DNA of 64,000 bases from the NCBI RefSeq assembly GCF_026167665.1, contig NZ_CP098740.1:3100001-3164000 (forward strand), written 5' to 3'. Source of the DNA: Streptomyces drozdowiczii (GTDB taxonomy: Bacteria; Actinomycetota; Actinomycetes; Streptomycetales; Streptomycetaceae). A program made the position numbers and the translations under genes. Below are positions 63,784 to 64,000 of the stretch, piece after piece. Numbering within the stretch: the stretch's first letter is position 1; every line of letters begins with the position of its first letter. Under the pieces are notes generated by a model. The model ran no database searches and was not told where the DNA came from. It was given only the letters and a program-made list of their open reading frames with translations.

Positions 63784-63859
63784 AACCGACGGTACGTCAG
63801 TTCCCGTACCGGTCCGCCCCGTCGCCCCGACCGCGCCCAGCCGCAAGGAGCCGCTCCGC

Positions 63860-64000
63860 ATGTCGCGTACCGCATCCGAGATTGCCACCCAGCCCAGCTG
63901 CTGGCGGCGCGCCGCACAGGCGGGCGCGGAGTTCGAGGGGCTGCCGAAGCCGGGCGAGCGTGTCGCCGTCACCGGGTGCGGCACCTCGTGGTTCATGGCC
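63860..64000 (+). CDS. SIS-domain sugar-phosphate protein, 5' part only
   Basis: ATG 63860 with AAGGAG at 63845-63850. The 47 residues present read MSRTASEIATQPSCWRRAAQ and then PGERVAVTGCGTSWFMA, matching the GlmS/AgaS-type SIS domain (GxGTS phosphate loop). It is cut by the window edge. It probably converts or senses an amino-sugar phosphate. Confidence 0.85.
   Translation, partial: MSRTASEIATQPSCWRRAAQAGAEFEGLPKPGERVAVTGCGTSWFMA

Overview
The window is high-GC DNA (roughly 70% G+C, strong G/C at third codon positions, many GTG starts) with a gene set typical of a Streptomyces chromosome core: the futalosine menaquinone genes mqnB/mqnD, groEL with CIRCE boxes, cold-shock proteins, otsA/otsB/gpgS, murQ with an RpiR regulator and a PTS permease, DasR- and CebR-type operators, XRE/DUF5753 with DUF397, and TTA codons limited to a few genes. 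No rRNA, tRNA, CRISPR array, insertion sequence or prophage was recognised.

Layout. 1-4.2 kb: a secreted protein cut by the window edge and a sacsin/Hsp90-like GHKL ATPase. 4.2-9.9 kb: a repeat island, DUF3027, an MFS protein, a DUF2771 lipoprotein, mqnB-mqnD and a cold-shock protein. 10-15.5 kb: an accessory island with a DUF6507 protein, a polymorphic-toxin-like protein carrying a predicted nuclease tip and two TTA codons, a candidate immunity protein and a DUF6177 protein. 15.5-25.2 kb: glycosyltransferase, HAD phosphatase, a permease-prefix-like membrane protein, an XPB-type helicase pair separated by a 129-bp tandem repeat, and a HelD-type RNA polymerase-recycling ATPase. 25.3-36.3 kb: a CebR-controlled GH9 cellulase, cutC, a copper ATPase with a CsoR-like operator, GNAT, a DUF6461 pair, an HD protein, a Cmx/CmrA-type MFS exporter and two small genes. 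36.4-40 kb: RpiR regulator, murQ and PTS EIIBC for amino-sugar or MurNAc recycling. 40-47 kb: Uma2 protein, an inositol-phosphatase-like protein lacking a metal ligand, a coupled operon of three small genes divergent from an XRE/DUF397 pair, degenerate erythromycin-esterase and aminoglycoside-phosphotransferase homologues, and an HTH/zinc-ribbon protein. 47-54 kb: ArsR with a divergent MFS exporter, a maltokinase-cap-like protein, a PCD-VOC fusion, a secreted beta-helix enzyme and an SGNH hydrolase. 54-64 kb: groEL, csp, moaD-thrC, gpgS-otsA-otsB, DUF3263, a sugar-binding lipoprotein, a dre site and the start of a SIS-domain gene.

Two features run through the whole window. First, a dispersed inverted-repeat family (core CCGTCC-GGCGnTTGA-GGACGG) forms islands with 61-, 69-, 129- and about 94-bp periods, and has even supplied the C-terminus and stop codon of the copper ATPase. 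Second, at least a dozen otherwise well-conserved genes each lose frame by exactly one missing base, usually in a short G or C run. This looks much more like systematic deletion error in the sequence than real pseudogenisation, and affected genes are annotated over their reconstructed extents.
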